Below, piece by piece: positions 45,943 through 57,501 of a DNA stretch of 64,000 nucleotides (its first letter is position 1; each line of letters begins with the position of its first letter). The notes beneath the pieces are model-generated. The model made no database searches. It was not told where the DNA came from and saw only the letters and a program-made list of their open reading frames with translations. Origin of the DNA: Acarospora socialis (taxonomy: Eukaryota; Ascomycota; Lecanoromycetes; Acarosporales; Acarosporaceae); the NCBI GenBank assembly GCA_025617375.2, contig JAMYGW020000004.1, positions 62,001 through 126,000 on the forward strand. The letters run 5' to 3'. Both the position numbers and the translations under genes were made by a program.

Positions 45943-46209
45943 AAGCTACGCATTTCACAAACAGGAAGAGACAACTGAAAGTTAGACAATGATATAACCT
46001 GTCAACAATTGACGCTGGTAACACTACAATCAAAGTCTATTGAATTTGAGCTTCGCTTTTCTCTCGAATTCAGGTTTGCGCTTCAGGTTGGCCGCTCCTG
46101 ACTGGTCGTGCAGCTACTCTTTCTAGACATGTGTTCCTGCGTCCGAACCCAAAAATCACAATCTGCCCGTGGCAACAATGCACTGAGTAGGGCGGCTGGA
46201 TGTGTCGAT

Positions 46210-47166
46210 CTAGATATCCTTTTTTGGCATGCCGTCTTGGTTCAGTCTTCCATACTGATCGCTCAGGTTGCCATATTCCCTGTTCAAGCCCTCGCTCTGC
46301 TTCTTGAGTGTCTCCAAATCCCTTTCCTTCTCCGCAAGCTGCTTCCTCAATTTACCAATCTCGCCAGCGTTGCCGGCCTGCGCTAGCTTCTCGCTGTCTT
46401 TGCCCTTGGCTGCTGGGTCGCCTTCATAACGCTTGACCTTCTCTTCGAGACGGAGAACGTCAAGGATCATGACATAGGTGCGGTTGAGAATGAGAGAGAG
46501 GAATAGCGTGAAGCCACAGAGGTACATGTTCCGCTGGGAGTAGAACTTCCTGGCCTGAACTTCCATGCGTTGAGAACCGCCAAGCACAGTAGCTCTGCCA
46601 TTGCACCATGGGTCAGCGCAAAGTACAGACGTTGGAAGTAACAAGCTAGTCGTGTCTTACTCGGCTGCTCCACCCTGTTTAGTCGCACTGGCAAGTTCAA
46701 TCTGAACACGATAGACTCGGTTCACGCTGTCGATGAAGAGGATGAGGATGAAGATAAACGTTATCTACCATGGCTTAGTCTCGTTGATCGCTGTTCGCAA
46801 AAGAGCATGTCATACCTTCATCCCATATTGTAATTTGGCCACTATCGGACTTTCCGATATGAAGGTGAAGAGTTTCCTCCTCCACGTGTATGGCAACGGG
46901 ACGATGAGCATCATGAAGATGGTCATCTCCGCCACGAGCAGGAGGAACACCTATCATGACAGGACAAGTCAGCATACTGGACGGTGTTTTGCGCTATTGA
47001 GCCGAATGTTGGGTTAGAGACCGGAGCATAGATGAGTGACATCGCGGACGTTCCGTCACAGTAAGTGGTGATGAGGAGCGATGGAGTAGGATGCCTTCAG
47101 CTGAAGTGGTGGGTTACGGAACTAAAGGGTGATGTGTTAACTCACGAGACTGTAGTAGAGCGTCAT
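46210..47166 (-). CDS. Bap31/Yet-family ER membrane protein
   Basis: Four exons on the minus strand, 47146-47166, 46816-46950, 46661-46764 and 46210-46594, give 214 residues. The first exon has just seven codons (MTLYYSL). Three membrane segments are visible: VFLLLVAEMTIFMMLIVPLP, ITFIFILILFIDSVNRVYRV and MYLCGFTLFLSLILNRTYVMI. A C-terminal coiled coil follows (EKVKRYEGD through KLRKQLAEKERDLETLKKQ), ending in the near-KKxx sequence PKKDI that can serve as an ER-retrieval signal. This is the architecture of B-cell receptor-associated protein 31 and yeast Yet1/Yet3, which help sort membrane proteins leaving the ER. The family paralogue cannot be decided. Confidence 0.92.
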
Positions 47167-47661
47167 GGCGGCGGTCTTATACTTTTACGACTTAACGAGT
47201 GCGAATTGGCTGCACAGTGGGTGATGTAAGGTAAAGTGAGGAAAATATGTGTCTTGTCAATAAGAGGAGAATTGGAAAATCGAGAGATGGCCGGTAGTGT
47301 GTCTTTTCGGGGTGGTGTGGTGTGGTGTGGTGTGGCTTGGCTTGTCCCTGACCTTGCCAGTTTGGCGGCTCCACCATTCACACGTCATTCGCGGCAATTG
47401 CCTTGGAACCGCGAATTGAACGGTTTAACACGTGCTCACGCTAATTCAACTCTCCGGCTTACAGGTATTACGGATTCAAATGTCCATACCTACCAGGTAC
47501 CTACTTTAGGTAGAGAGACTCAATCTCTTGGACCAGAAGTTAAGATGACAACAGAATTCATAGCATCACCTCTGTTTCGCTTTTCCAAAAGCAGGCTTAA
47601 GCAAGTTTTCTGGTCTCCTCTAAATGTAGCTTCATCACCGGACATAGCGGACTGACTTGCC
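47167..47661. other. Intergenic region, YET-family promoter / DUS3 3' flank
   Basis: Contains an imperfect GTGGT tandem run near 47310-47340 and a TACCAGGTACCTACTTTAGGTAG cluster near 47490-47515 (part of the AGGTA motif family). No gene. Confidence 0.5.
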
Positions 47662-50110
47662 CTACCCCTCCGCTTCAATTTCATAGCTATTTGACTTGTG
47701 CTTTGGTTCGAATTTGAAGTTCTCGTGTGCGGGTCCCAGAAACATCTCACTACAACGCATTGACAGTTAGCACGAGGCGAAACGAACGGCTGGGAATACA
47801 TGTTACGAGAAGGTTCGATACCTGATCTTGATCCAGTCTTTATAGTTGTCACTCCCCAGCAGAGTCTCCAGCTCATTCCTGCCTCTCCACGCAGGGGGTC
47901 GATCCTGAAGGCTTGGTGGCAGGTGCTCCAATATACCCAAGGGCACGTATCGGTACGCAAAGCTCAGCCACTCGAGCAAGAACCGTCGCGTGGTTCCTAC
48001 GCCCATCTCATCCGAGCCCCACGTCTCCAAGCCAAACCGCGCGAACTTCTCCACCAGACTTAACCGCTCAGTGGCGGATTTGTCGAGATACTGCCCCTTT
48101 TCAATCTCCTCGAAGATCCAAGGCTTGATGAGCGCACCTCGGGCGACCATGACCGAGTCAACCTTTGCTTGCTCGATGCGGGTGACATAATCAATATGAG
48201 AGTAACAATCCCCGTTTCCGATAAAGTAGAGTTTACTGTTCGCTGCCTGGGTTCTGGCATCCGTTTCCCGGATGGTATCGGCTAGTTCATCCCCCTTTTC
48301 GTTGTATCTTTTGATGAGGGCGGCACAATCGGATATGTACTCCCAGTCAGCACTTCTAGAATACCTCTGTTGTCTACTCCGTCCGTGCAGCGCTATTGCT
48401 GCAACACCTGAAGGGCCGCCTCCTATTTCATTGGCTTCGTAGCCACCGAAAGCGAGTCTTTCCACCAGCTTGTGTGCCGTAGGCCGGCCATCTTTTGTTC
48501 CCATTCGGACCTTAGCGGTGATGGGGATATCCTCAGACACAGCATTCATGCCGCGAAGAATCTTCTCGAGCTTCGATTGATTGTCCAGTAAAGCCGAACC
48601 TGCGCCAGCACGGACCACCAAATCGATGGGGCAGCCGCAATTCAGGTCAATGACACGTAGATGTGGGCAGAGCCTGGTTAGGATCTCCGTGGCTTTGAGA
48701 GCTTGCCAAGGCTTGTTCGCAGCTATCTGAGCCCCGAACTTCAGATCTTTGGAGTGGTCGTAGTCCGTCACCACCGACGCCTTTCTGGTAAACACTGGAG
48801 GCTCTATCTCGGATTCATGAGCCTTCATCAGCGCCCACTCCGACTTCTGTCCTTGCAGTATTGGTAGGCTCATTGCCATTTCCGAATACGTGATCTGAGC
48901 ACCCAGTTCGACGCATAGCCGTCGGAAAGGTAAGTTGCCCTGTGTAGTTAAGGGTGCTAGTACAGGCGTCTCCGGTCCGAAGTAAATTCGACGCTTCTCG
49001 GATGGGAGGAAAGGAGGCTCCGTGTACTGTGCGCGATTGTCTTCCAGACTCTCATTTTGGATTGATTGACCAGTGCCATTGGATGACTCTGATTTCTCGA
49101 GGACGTCACCAGGGCGGCCCTTAGGGCGTAGCTGCTTGAGCAGCTCCTTCCCGCTCTTCTCCAGCCAGTCACAATATGCATCTGCCTTTGGCGTCTTCAC
49201 TTTCTTCTTCATAAGGTCGATCTTGTCCTGTGTTTGAACCACATTGACAACTCCGGTTTCTTCGTCGCCATTGGAAGACGACCTTGTGCTCTTTGTTCGA
49301 CTTTCATCTTCAGTCAAGACCAACTCTTTTCGCCCGTCCTCCGTGACCCTCTCCTCGCTATGGGACCCTACAAACCGGCATTTCCATCCAGCATCACATC
49401 TCCCTTTCGCAGTCCAGACGGGACAGATGCCATTAAATGTACTTAGATCTTCACGCTTGCCCTCTCTCAGGTAGCGCCTCAGATCATGCTCAAACTTGCA
49501 GCCGTCTCCAAACTTGCAAGGCCCAGGTGCAAATTCTGGATACGTAGCCCGACTCTGACATAAACCAATCCGATCTTTCGACGAACCAAAATGCCGGCTC
49601 GTATTCTGTCCCTTTGACTTTTCCTTTCTTTTGCCGCCTGAACGATCTCGGTCGTCCGTATGATGAGAGGCTTCTGCTGCATCATCATCCGCCCTCATCA
49701 ACGACTGCGGCTGCTTGCTCCCCGGTGGAAACACAAGAAACCTATTATATTGAGCTCCTACACGGAACTGTGAGTGTTGACAGCTGGAACAGCACTCACT
49801 CTAACTTGGTTGGGGCCACTCCCTTTTGCCTCTCTCGAACCTGACCATTGTGCACCGCGGGCGATTCGTCATTGTTGCCGTCCAGCTTGAGGCGCTTTGC
49901 TGGTGGATGTTCAACCCCAAGCTCTTCGGAAACCAATCCATGTCTCTCGAACTTTTCGGCTTTTGTGACTGTGGAATCCTCTGGGTACGGAATCTGCGGA
50001 GGATGCGCCTCTTCTCGCGATGATTCCGGAGGCGGGGCTTTCAGGGCCGACTCTGGGTTCAAAGGATTGAGTTGTACATCCATGCTTGAAGGACCATCAA
50101 CTCCATTCAT
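47662..50110 (-). CDS. DUS3: tRNA-dihydrouridine(47) synthase Dus3
   Basis: Exons 49800-50110, 47822-49741 and 47662-47749 give 772 residues. The short last exon restores the conserved tail [22 protein letters not shown]. An acidic/Pro-rich N-terminus is followed by two CCCH zinc fingers ([22 protein letters not shown] and [22 protein letters not shown]). The FMN-binding TIM barrel then follows, with [17 protein letters not shown], the catalytic cysteine in [12 protein letters not shown] (~465), [13 protein letters not shown] and FIGNGDCYS. The enzyme reduces U47 of cytoplasmic tRNAs with NADPH, and some mRNA uridines, per family knowledge. Intron acceptor ATAATAG at 49742 was chosen because it yields [13 protein letters not shown], as in relatives. 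Confidence 0.94.
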
Positions 50111-51681
50111 GTTGTTTTTCCCGTGCCGTTCAGTAAAGATTACCCTGGTCTCACAGTGGCTACAGAACTGCCTGGCTAGAAGCAAAGATGAGCCGAGTAT
50201 GTCAATCCTGCCCTGCCTGCATCGTTATTGACTTCAGACCGCTATTTCCGTTGATGTTCCGGGTCCAAGTCTACATGTACTGTACACCAACTGACCTAAG
50301 GTATGGCAGTGGCGTAGCGTTACCCGAATTGCGGCTGAAATGATGTGGGTCAGCGTATTTGAAGTCGGGTAAAGTATACCGAGTGGATCTGGTCCCTGAA
50401 GATCGATTAGAGTCGAGCTTCATTTCAGCTTGTGGTATCTCCCACACACTTTCTTCAAGACTGAACAACCAATAATGATGAAGGTTTGAAGTGCCGGAAA
50501 TATGGAAGCGAGGCCTAGGCCCAGATGTGAGAGTTAAGGTAGGCCTCGTACTGTACTGTGATTGGCGGCTGCAAAAGCTTCTAGAAGAAGGCCAAGAGTC
50601 CAAAGCCGGCATGAACATCACGGAGTAGGGTAAATTCCGCAACAACACTCCCACCCAGTACTCTACGGCATGTTGTATACCTTACATATATCATTTGCAC
50701 ATCCCTCATCGCTTTGTCGAGCCAGGATTGATTTGTTGGTTCAGCTCATGCCAAGAAGCTCAACGGACGATGTGAATGATACGAGTATAGGTAGTTGCAC
50801 GAACTGCGGTATTCCCGTGCTTTGCCGAGGTGCCACCGCCGTCGAGGAGGGCTTACACTACATAACTCATTTCCGGACACAGCATTATTCATATTATTGT
50901 TCAGGCTGTGCATGAGCTGTCAGAATTCGGTCTGCATCGCATCGCATGAGTCCTTGGCGGCATCGAGTCACTACCGTAGCTGCCTGACGGTTCATCGCGA
51001 CGTTATGCCGGCCTCTCTCTTCTCCGATAGGTGGGTTTGTACTCTACACTGTAGCTTCACCTGGGAGGCAACCGTGATTACCAACCTTATAGGCCTGTTT
51101 TTGCTCTTCCTCAGGGGCGCCACAGCTTAAAGGTATCCAACCTGTCTACTCTACCTACTCTAGGCAGAAGTGGGTAACGGTTAGTAGCCAAGGCGGTTGC
51201 CGTCGTAAGGTAGTCTAAGGTAGTAGTCGTCACTTGTTTGGTAGTTACGAAGCTACTCCGTAAGGTGCCTAGTAAGGTAGTTTATGCCTCGGCGGAGTCA
51301 AGCAAGCAAAGTCCAAGCGTGGCGCGAGACGGATAGAGGCAAGAGGGAAGGCCCAAGAACCCACCACAGCCAAGACAAGCACCGACGACTCACAACATAC
51401 AACCTTACCTTACTTGTACATACAGTGCTCTACCCGCTGTCTATTCCGTAAGAACATATACATCTCCCGGCAGCAGCAACAACCTCACGTTCAGTCTTTG
51501 TCATAACGTATATGTATTGAAGCCTTCCGACGCTTCCATATCTCCTTGTAATACTCACATCCGCCTTCGTTGACACACCGCCAGATCACTGGCGCTTGTA
51601 CTCCACCCTTGGTATCCACTTCACTCGAAACATCGCTCCGGTCAAAGCACTCGACCTGGCCTTTTCGAAGTACCTTTTTGA
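50111..51681. other. Intergenic region upstream of the SFP1-like gene
   Basis: About 1.57 kb. A concentrated run of AGGTA/TACCT-type motifs lies at ~51140-51290, with TACCTTACCTTACTT near 51405. A small plus-strand frame at ~50670-50915 has scattered CxxC pairs but is not supported as a gene. The unidentified 5' exon of the next gene may lie here. Confidence 0.5.
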
Positions 51682-52044
51682 ACACTTGGAGGACTCGGTC
51701 TTGACTCGAACGAACACGAGAAGTTCCCTTGGGAGCTCTTCAACAACCGCATCGTAAAGCTGGATTCATCCGGGACGCCGCCACCTCTGCACTACTCGCC
51801 CGCGACGAGCGATTTGGGGCGAAGTTCAACTGCAGAAACCACCCCCATAGGCACCCCTCGTGGAATCGCTATCTCCTGTCCACGCCGCGTGGAAAGGGAG
51901 AAGGATCTCCTATTTTCTTGGCATCGGAAGCCGATCGACACAGCTGCTGGTCAGGCTAGCTTGTACCTCGATTCGACTCTGCTGGATCCGGACTTCGAGG
52001 ATACCACGTTTCCACTCTTCCCACAATCCGAATCAGACCGAAAC

Positions 52045-54112
52045 ATGGCTGGACCATCATCACCCATCAATATCGCCCCCCAACATCGACACAACCCTAA
52101 CTCTCCACGGAACACGCAAACTTCCAATCTCACATCTGCACTTCAAGGCGCAAGTGGCGAGGTATCACGGCCGGCTGTTGCTAGGGTCCCCAGCGGCACG
52201 AACGGGGGCAACGGGTTGGCCGCAGGTTCCGGAAGGCATGACTCGATGAGTGGAGGGCTGTCTGGGATGGGGTTCCAATGGAGCAGTGAGGCACGACCGA
52301 TAGCCATGAACAACTCAAACAGAGAGAAACCACGGCGTGAGAGCCTGGCCGGGAGTCTTGTTGGTGGGATGAGCTGGGGCGGTGTGTCGGTGGGAAGTTG
52401 GATTAGAGATGAGTAAGTGTCCTGGATCACTGGCTATGCCCATAGACACCCTTGGGTTTTGACGGGCTTTTCAATAGCTCTTCGCCAACTTGCCGGTGTT
52501 CAAGAACCCATTGACACGCCACGCAGTTACTGACGCTCTGTAGTATAATTATGACAGGCACATCTCCTTTCACGTTTCAGTCACCTTCGTACCATTCGTC
52601 CTCCTACCTGCCGAAACTCGAGGCCAATTTCATGAAAGATTTCTCATGTTGCGGCATCACCCTTCCCTCGTTGCACGATCTTCTACAGCATTATGAAGAG
52701 TGTCACGCGCAGCAGGCGCCACCGACCCTTCACAGAACGTCGCAGTCGAACCAATCCAGTCAACAACCCAACAGTAAGGCTGCAATAGCCGCTGGCGCTG
52801 CCGCGGCGGTCCAGCAACAAGCTCAAGAGCAACAACAGCGGCGACCATTACCCGATCAATCCCAGAATGTGCAGTCCGGGCAAAACTTCGGCGTTTCAAG
52901 TACCCAGACGTTATCGCAACCTCCGATGCAAACACCACAACCCCAACCGGGTGGCTTTGTCAAAACGCCTTTGCCGACCGTGCAGGATATGGATGCCGTA
53001 GAGGACATGGAGATGGACGATGATATAGGAGACAGTACGAAGACGTCTCTGGCAACGACCCATCAATCGTCACAATTCCAGCAGCAGCCGCAAATGCAGT
53101 TTGGACAGCCAGGATCGGCTCGAGTGCCGCCTCTAAATCTGAATACGCTCAACATGGCGAATGCCTTGCAAAGCCATCAAGGACTTAGGACTTCGCAGCC
53201 CACCACACCGGTATCAGGACGGCCTGGCCATCCTTACCAGAACAATCCTACCGTCTCTTCAGTCAATACACCGACGCTTAGCACTCATCCGTTGCAGCAT
53301 CATTTTCGACATACACCGGATTCGTCCGCTCCCGGGACGCCTGCAGAGCTCGATGAGGATTTTGGAGGTACTCTACCAGGGGATTTTTTACTGCCTGGCA
53401 ACTCGCACTTCCTTCAAGCCCAGAACCCTAATTTTGCTGGTTTTGGTAGCTTCGGATTTGGCAATGGGAATGATATGCTAGACCTGTGCATCGATGAACC
53501 GGCCAAACGACTGTTCAGTCCAAGTGGAGGTTTCAACACCTCGCACCAATACGCACAATTTCGGCTTGGGGGTGGGCAATACGGTCCAAACAGCGAGCTC
53601 GCCAAGAGGATCCGCGAACAGCAAATGATGGTGGGTATTGGCGAAGGCACGGCAGGAATGATGCCTGGTGAAGAGATCAAGCCTTTCAGATGTCCCGTGA
53701 TCGGATGCGAAAAAGCGTACAAGAATCAAAACGGACTGAAATATCACAAGACGGTAAGTTAGAATTATCCCTATTCTCCTGCGGCACTGTACTGATTGAT
53801 CCCCAGCACGGTCATACAAACCAGCAACTTCACGAGAACGCGGATGGGACCTTCTCCATCGTCAACCCCGAAACGTCGGTCCCATACCCCGGCACAGTCG
53901 GCATGGAGAAGGAGAAGCCTTTCCGCTGTGAGGTGTGCGGGAAACGATACAAGAACTTGAACGGCCTCAAGTATCACAAATCCCACTCGCCACCCTGCAA
54001 TCCCGAACTCAAACTGGCAAGCGCCATGAACGCTCCCATCAACATGCAAGGACTGAACGTCAATATCGCCGGAGCCGGCCTGACCGGCATAGGGGAAGAG
54101 ATGGTCCAATAA
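52045..54112 (+). CDS. SFP1: SFP1-like C2H2 zinc-finger transcription factor (5' end uncertain)
   Basis: Exons 52045-52412, 52544-53753 and 53807-54112 give 627 residues from the first in-frame ATG. The open frame, however, continues upstream without a stop to 51682 and reads protein-like (GTPPPLHYSPATSDLG, STAETTPIGTPRGIAIS), so a further 5' exon is likely. Landmarks: a degenerate finger FSCCGITLPSLHDLLQHYEECH (~157), a Gln/Pro/Ser-rich middle, then paired C-terminal fingers CPVIGCEKAYKNQNGLKYHK (~506; the 53-nt intron falls right after it) and CEVCGKRYKNLNGLKYHK (~566). The split-finger arrangement is that of Sfp1, which in yeast activates ribosome-biogenesis and ribosomal-protein genes under TOR control. 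It is nuclear by inference. It is tail-to-tail with NOC2. Confidence 0.85.
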
Positions 54113-54743
54113 CAGCTATTCACGGATCACGATCTGCTACCTTTTCGATGCCCTTTTCACACTACGTCCCTTCAAGTATTTCACTTCCCTGTCATAAGTT
54201 TTCTCCTTGCTGGCCTAATATCAAATTGTAATATGTACGAAAGGGAGGGACTGGTAGGCGCATTTGTCTTGCAAATCGTTCGGCGTAATCTCCGGCCCTT
54301 CTACCTACCTAGGTCTCTGCGGGGGAAAATAGGTGTACCGGGCCTTTCTTTTCTCTCATATAACCAGAGATATCCCACTGCGCGTGAACGATAGGCCGAT
54401 CGTTTTCAGTTCTTGACAAGATATCTTCTCTTTATCCTTGCTGATTCTCTTTTATCAACTCGAACTCGATCTCAACGAAAAGCTTCAGAATGTGGCTCGG
54501 CGTGGCGTTGGCGGCTCTTTCCCTTGGCCGTTTTTATTCCCTCTACAAACTTGCGTCCATCAGAAATCTCATATACTTCCCTTACACTACGCTTTTGGAG
54601 GCAGCCATACGGTCCGTCTTGTCTCGATAGCGCTTCGCTTGGCACAAGCTCTTTGGAGAACTTAGCACAGGACCGGGTATATAGGGCTTGGAAACAGCTG
54701 GTATAGTAACTACGCACTTCTGGCTACATTCCGTGACATATCA
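54113..54743. other. Convergent intergenic region SFP1 / NOC2
   Basis: 3' flanks of two convergent genes. It holds CTACCTACCTAGG near 54302, of the dispersed motif type. No gene. Confidence 0.5.
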
Positions 54744-57185
54744 TCACAGTTCAGCCTCATCCTGACTGTCTTCGTCAGTCTCCACATCTACATCCTCATC
54801 CTCACTCCCGTCCTTACTTCCATCCTCACCCCCACTCTCCACCTCACCCTCATCTTCCACTTCATCATCCCTCTCCACATCCCTCCCCCCACCCCTCTTC
54901 CGCTCCTCTTCCCTCCTGCTTTCCTCCACAGCCCTCTCCCTCTCCTCCCGCACAACCCTCTGCCCCACCACGAACGCCCCCAACGGACTCTTCTCCCACT
55001 CCACCTCCTTCAAGAACGCCTCGACCTGCGCCCGATCGTTCGGCGCGAATTCGACCTTGGCCCTTCTCTCCTCGATCCACCGACCGTTCGCCTCGAGCTT
55101 CTGCACCAGCAGCGCGATGGCGCCGTTGACTTTGCTGTTTTTGTTGCCGGCGCTTTGACCTTTCGACTTGCCCTTGCCGGCTTGAGTAGCGTTGTTATGG
55201 TGGTTGTGGTGAGAGTTGGTCGAAGAGGAGGAGATGGATTTGAGCCAGCGCTTCAGCATGACGATGACGGGGAGGGCGAGTTCGGGGAAGGCGATGCTCT
55301 TCGTCCAGAGGAGGAAAAACTCGGCCAGGAGTTCGGCGACCTGGTCGCCGACGCCGTCCTGGTAGACGCGGCTGCGGAGGTAGGATTTGGGGGCGCGGAC
55401 GGCAACGCTGAAGTCGAGCGGTTTGAGGGTGCTGGGTTTGGGAGGCTTCTTCATTTCCGCCAAGTTCAGCACCTCGAGGAGGGCCGGGGCGAGCGGGATG
55501 TAGGTGCTCGTGGCGCGGGAGAGGCGGAGCAGGGCGCGGACGAGCTGGAAGCGCAGGGGGAAGTATTGGGCTGTGGGAATGAGGCGCATGGCGCCGAGGG
55601 TGATTTGCACGGCGGGGTAGATGAGGGGCCGGAGTGGGGAGGGTTTGCCGGTCGTGGCTTCGGTGATGGCGTCGCAGTGCGAGGAGAGGACGCGGGACCA
55701 GAAGTCGAGGGAGTGGATGTATTGCCAGTTGTAGACTTGCTTGTAGGATTCGTTGGATGTGTTGGTGATGCTGCCACGGAGGTGGATGGCGAGCTGCCGG
55801 ATGAAGGTGAAGCCGGTGGTGTAGCCGATATTTTGGTCGATGCCCCAGAGCTCGGCGGCCGAGTTTTTCATGAGGTTGATACCCGGTAGGCTGTGGATAG
55901 TTGTGTTGCGGCTGCCCTTGACCAGGCCTTGGTAGGCGTTCCGGAGGGCAGCTTCTCTGATGCCGGCGTCTCCGATCACTGCTAGGTGGCGAATGACCAG
56001 GAAGGCTGTGATGCGGGTTGCCTCGGTGCTGGAGGTGTCGGACCACACTCCGACAACTGTCTTCAGTAGTGCTTTGATTGCCTTCTTGAAGGGCAGGAGG
56101 TAAGGGAGTAGAGGAATGATGGATGATAACGTAAGCTTGAGAGTTGGCGCGTCCGAAAGGCTCGTCAGTAGGTGGTGTACGGAAGATGAATGCGATTTAA
56201 GCAGAGGCGTCAATGTCTTGAACTTTTTCGATTCCGTTGCGATGCGGACCTTTCCGGAAGCGGCCTCCGTCACGGGTAGATGATGGTTTAGAACATCCGA
56301 AACATGCTTGAGGGTGAGGACTAGGAGTTCATGATATACATCAGGGCTCGAGATCGCGTACTTGTACTCCTTTCCGTCATCTTCATTGACGTGCGCGGCA
56401 GCTCGAAACGCGAGAACGACCTGACGCATTGCTCTCAAGGAGTGCAGTTCCGTCATTGCGGTCTTCCACTTCTTCACCATTGCCATTGTGACTTCCGTCT
56501 TGTCATCATCACCCTTGTCTATATCCTTACTCTCAAAATCCGCTTTGCTACCCTTCTTCCGCTTCTTATTCTTTACTAGTTCCTCCTCTTCGCCGTTGCT
56601 TAGTTCATCGACTTCCGCTAGATCTCCGTCCTCTGCAAACTCAAGTAGCTCTGCATCATTCTCCTTCAGGTACTTATAGAATTCCGGGTCCTTCTCTGAG
56701 AGTGCCTGCAAATCGCCCTTGTGAGTGTCAAGGTCCTCCTCCAGCCCAGATTCTGGCTCGCTCTCCACAGACACAACATCCTCCTCGGCTGAACTTTCCG
56801 ACGATACTGCAGAGTCATTCTGTTCCGACTCCTCTGCTCTCTTTCTCTTCCCTATTTGGTTTGGAACTTCCTTGCTTTTCAAGGCCTTTCCACCTTTTTT
56901 GGGCGGCTTCGTAACTATATCGAACCCACCTTGGAAGAACTCGTCGACGCTCATGTCAGTAAACCGATTGCCATTCGCCTTTCCTGTTTCGTTCTTTTTG
57001 CTAGCAAGATCATCTTTACCCTTGCCGCCATAGGTCTCCTCTCGATCACTTGCGTTCCTTACCTTCCTCTTTGCTTTGACCTGATGCCTCTGCTTTATTT
57101 TTGCAAAGTCTTTCCGGCGTCCGATGGTACCTTTGAGATGATTCTTCTCGAATTTCTTAGTGGCCTTCTTAGCATGACCCGCCAT
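54744..57185 (-). CDS. NOC2: Nucleolar complex protein 2 (Noc2)
   Basis: A single exon of 813 residues. The N-terminus MAGHAKKATKKFEKNHLKGTIGRRKDF is very basic and matches Noc2 starts; an acidic Glu/Asp/Ser block follows (SSAEEDVVSVESEPESG). The Noc2 domain is unmistakable: FLVIRHLAVIGD, LMKNSAAELWGID, YTTGFTFIRQLAIHLR and YNWQYIHSLDFWSRVLS, then PLIYPAVQITLGAMRLIPTAQYFPLRFQ. The C-terminus is a long acidic tail. Noc2 pairs with Noc1 and then Noc3 to carry pre-60S particles from nucleolus to nucleoplasm. It shares a ~316-bp divergent promoter interval with VPS28. Confidence 0.96.
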   Translation of the reverse strand: MAGHAKKATKKFEKNHLKGTIGRRKDFAKIKQRHQVKAKRKVRNASDREETYGGKGKDDLASKKNETGKANGNRFTDMSVDEFFQGGFDIVTKPPKKGGKALKSKEVPNQIGKRKRAEESEQNDSAVSSESSAEEDVVSVESEPESGLEEDLDTHKGDLQALSEKDPEFYKYLKENDAELLEFAEDGDLAEVDELSNGEEEELVKNKKRKKGSKADFESKDIDKGDDDKTEVTMAMVKKWKTAMTELHSLRAMRQVVLAFRAAAHVNEDDGKEYKYAISSPDVYHELLVLTLKHVSDVLNHHLPVTEAASGKVRIATESKKFKTLTPLLKSHSSSVHHLLTSLSDAPTLKLTLSSIIPLLPYLLPFKKAIKALLKTVVGVWSDTSSTEATRITAFLVIRHLAVIGDAGIREAALRNAYQGLVKGSRNTTIHSLPGINLMKNSAAELWGIDQNIGYTTGFTFIRQLAIHLRGSITNTSNESYKQVYNWQYIHSLDFWSRVLSSHCDAITEATTGKPSPLRPLIYPAVQITLGAMRLIPTAQYFPLRFQLVRALLRLSRATSTYIPLAPALLEVLNLAEMKKPPKPSTLKPLDFSVAVRAPKSYLRSRVYQDGVGDQVAELLAEFFLLWTKSIAFPELALPVIVMLKRWLKSISSSSTNSHHNHHNNATQAGKGKSKGQSAGNKNSKVNGAIALLVQKLEANGRWIEERRAKVEFAPNDRAQVEAFLKEVEWEKSPLGAFVVGQRVVREERERAVEESRREEERKRGGGRDVERDDEVEDEGEVESGGEDGSKDGSEDEDVDVETDEDSQDEAEL

Positions 57186-57501
57186 CTTGCGTTGGACTTC
57201 TCAGAGCAGTCAGCCGTTGTTGAGAGCTGAAATATAGTCTGTACCTCAACGATGGGATCTGCGGGACAGTGGTGGACTTTGGCGCGGAAATTTCCAACCA
57301 CGGCAACTCCCGGTCGTTAAGGCGAAAGCTTCAAGCAATAAATAAATGTGATCTATGCACTTGCAAGACTCAACTTCATTTGATCTTAGTGCAATGTCTG
57401 TTCTTCTGTTACGAAGCCTCAACGGGTGAACGAAGTACTTGTGGTGATCTACGTGGTGGAGCCCATATGCAGAGCCAGACCTAAAATTGCATCGAGGCAC
57501 C
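57186..57501. promoter_or_regulatory. Bidirectional promoter interval NOC2 / VPS28
   Basis: A 316-bp gap between divergent start codons; must hold both promoters. Confidence 0.55.

Noticed and set aside
50670-50915. 82-codon frame with two CxxC pairs
   Set aside because: Cys spacing could mimic a zinc ribbon, but the rest lacks any family character and the upstream region has no promoter-like features.
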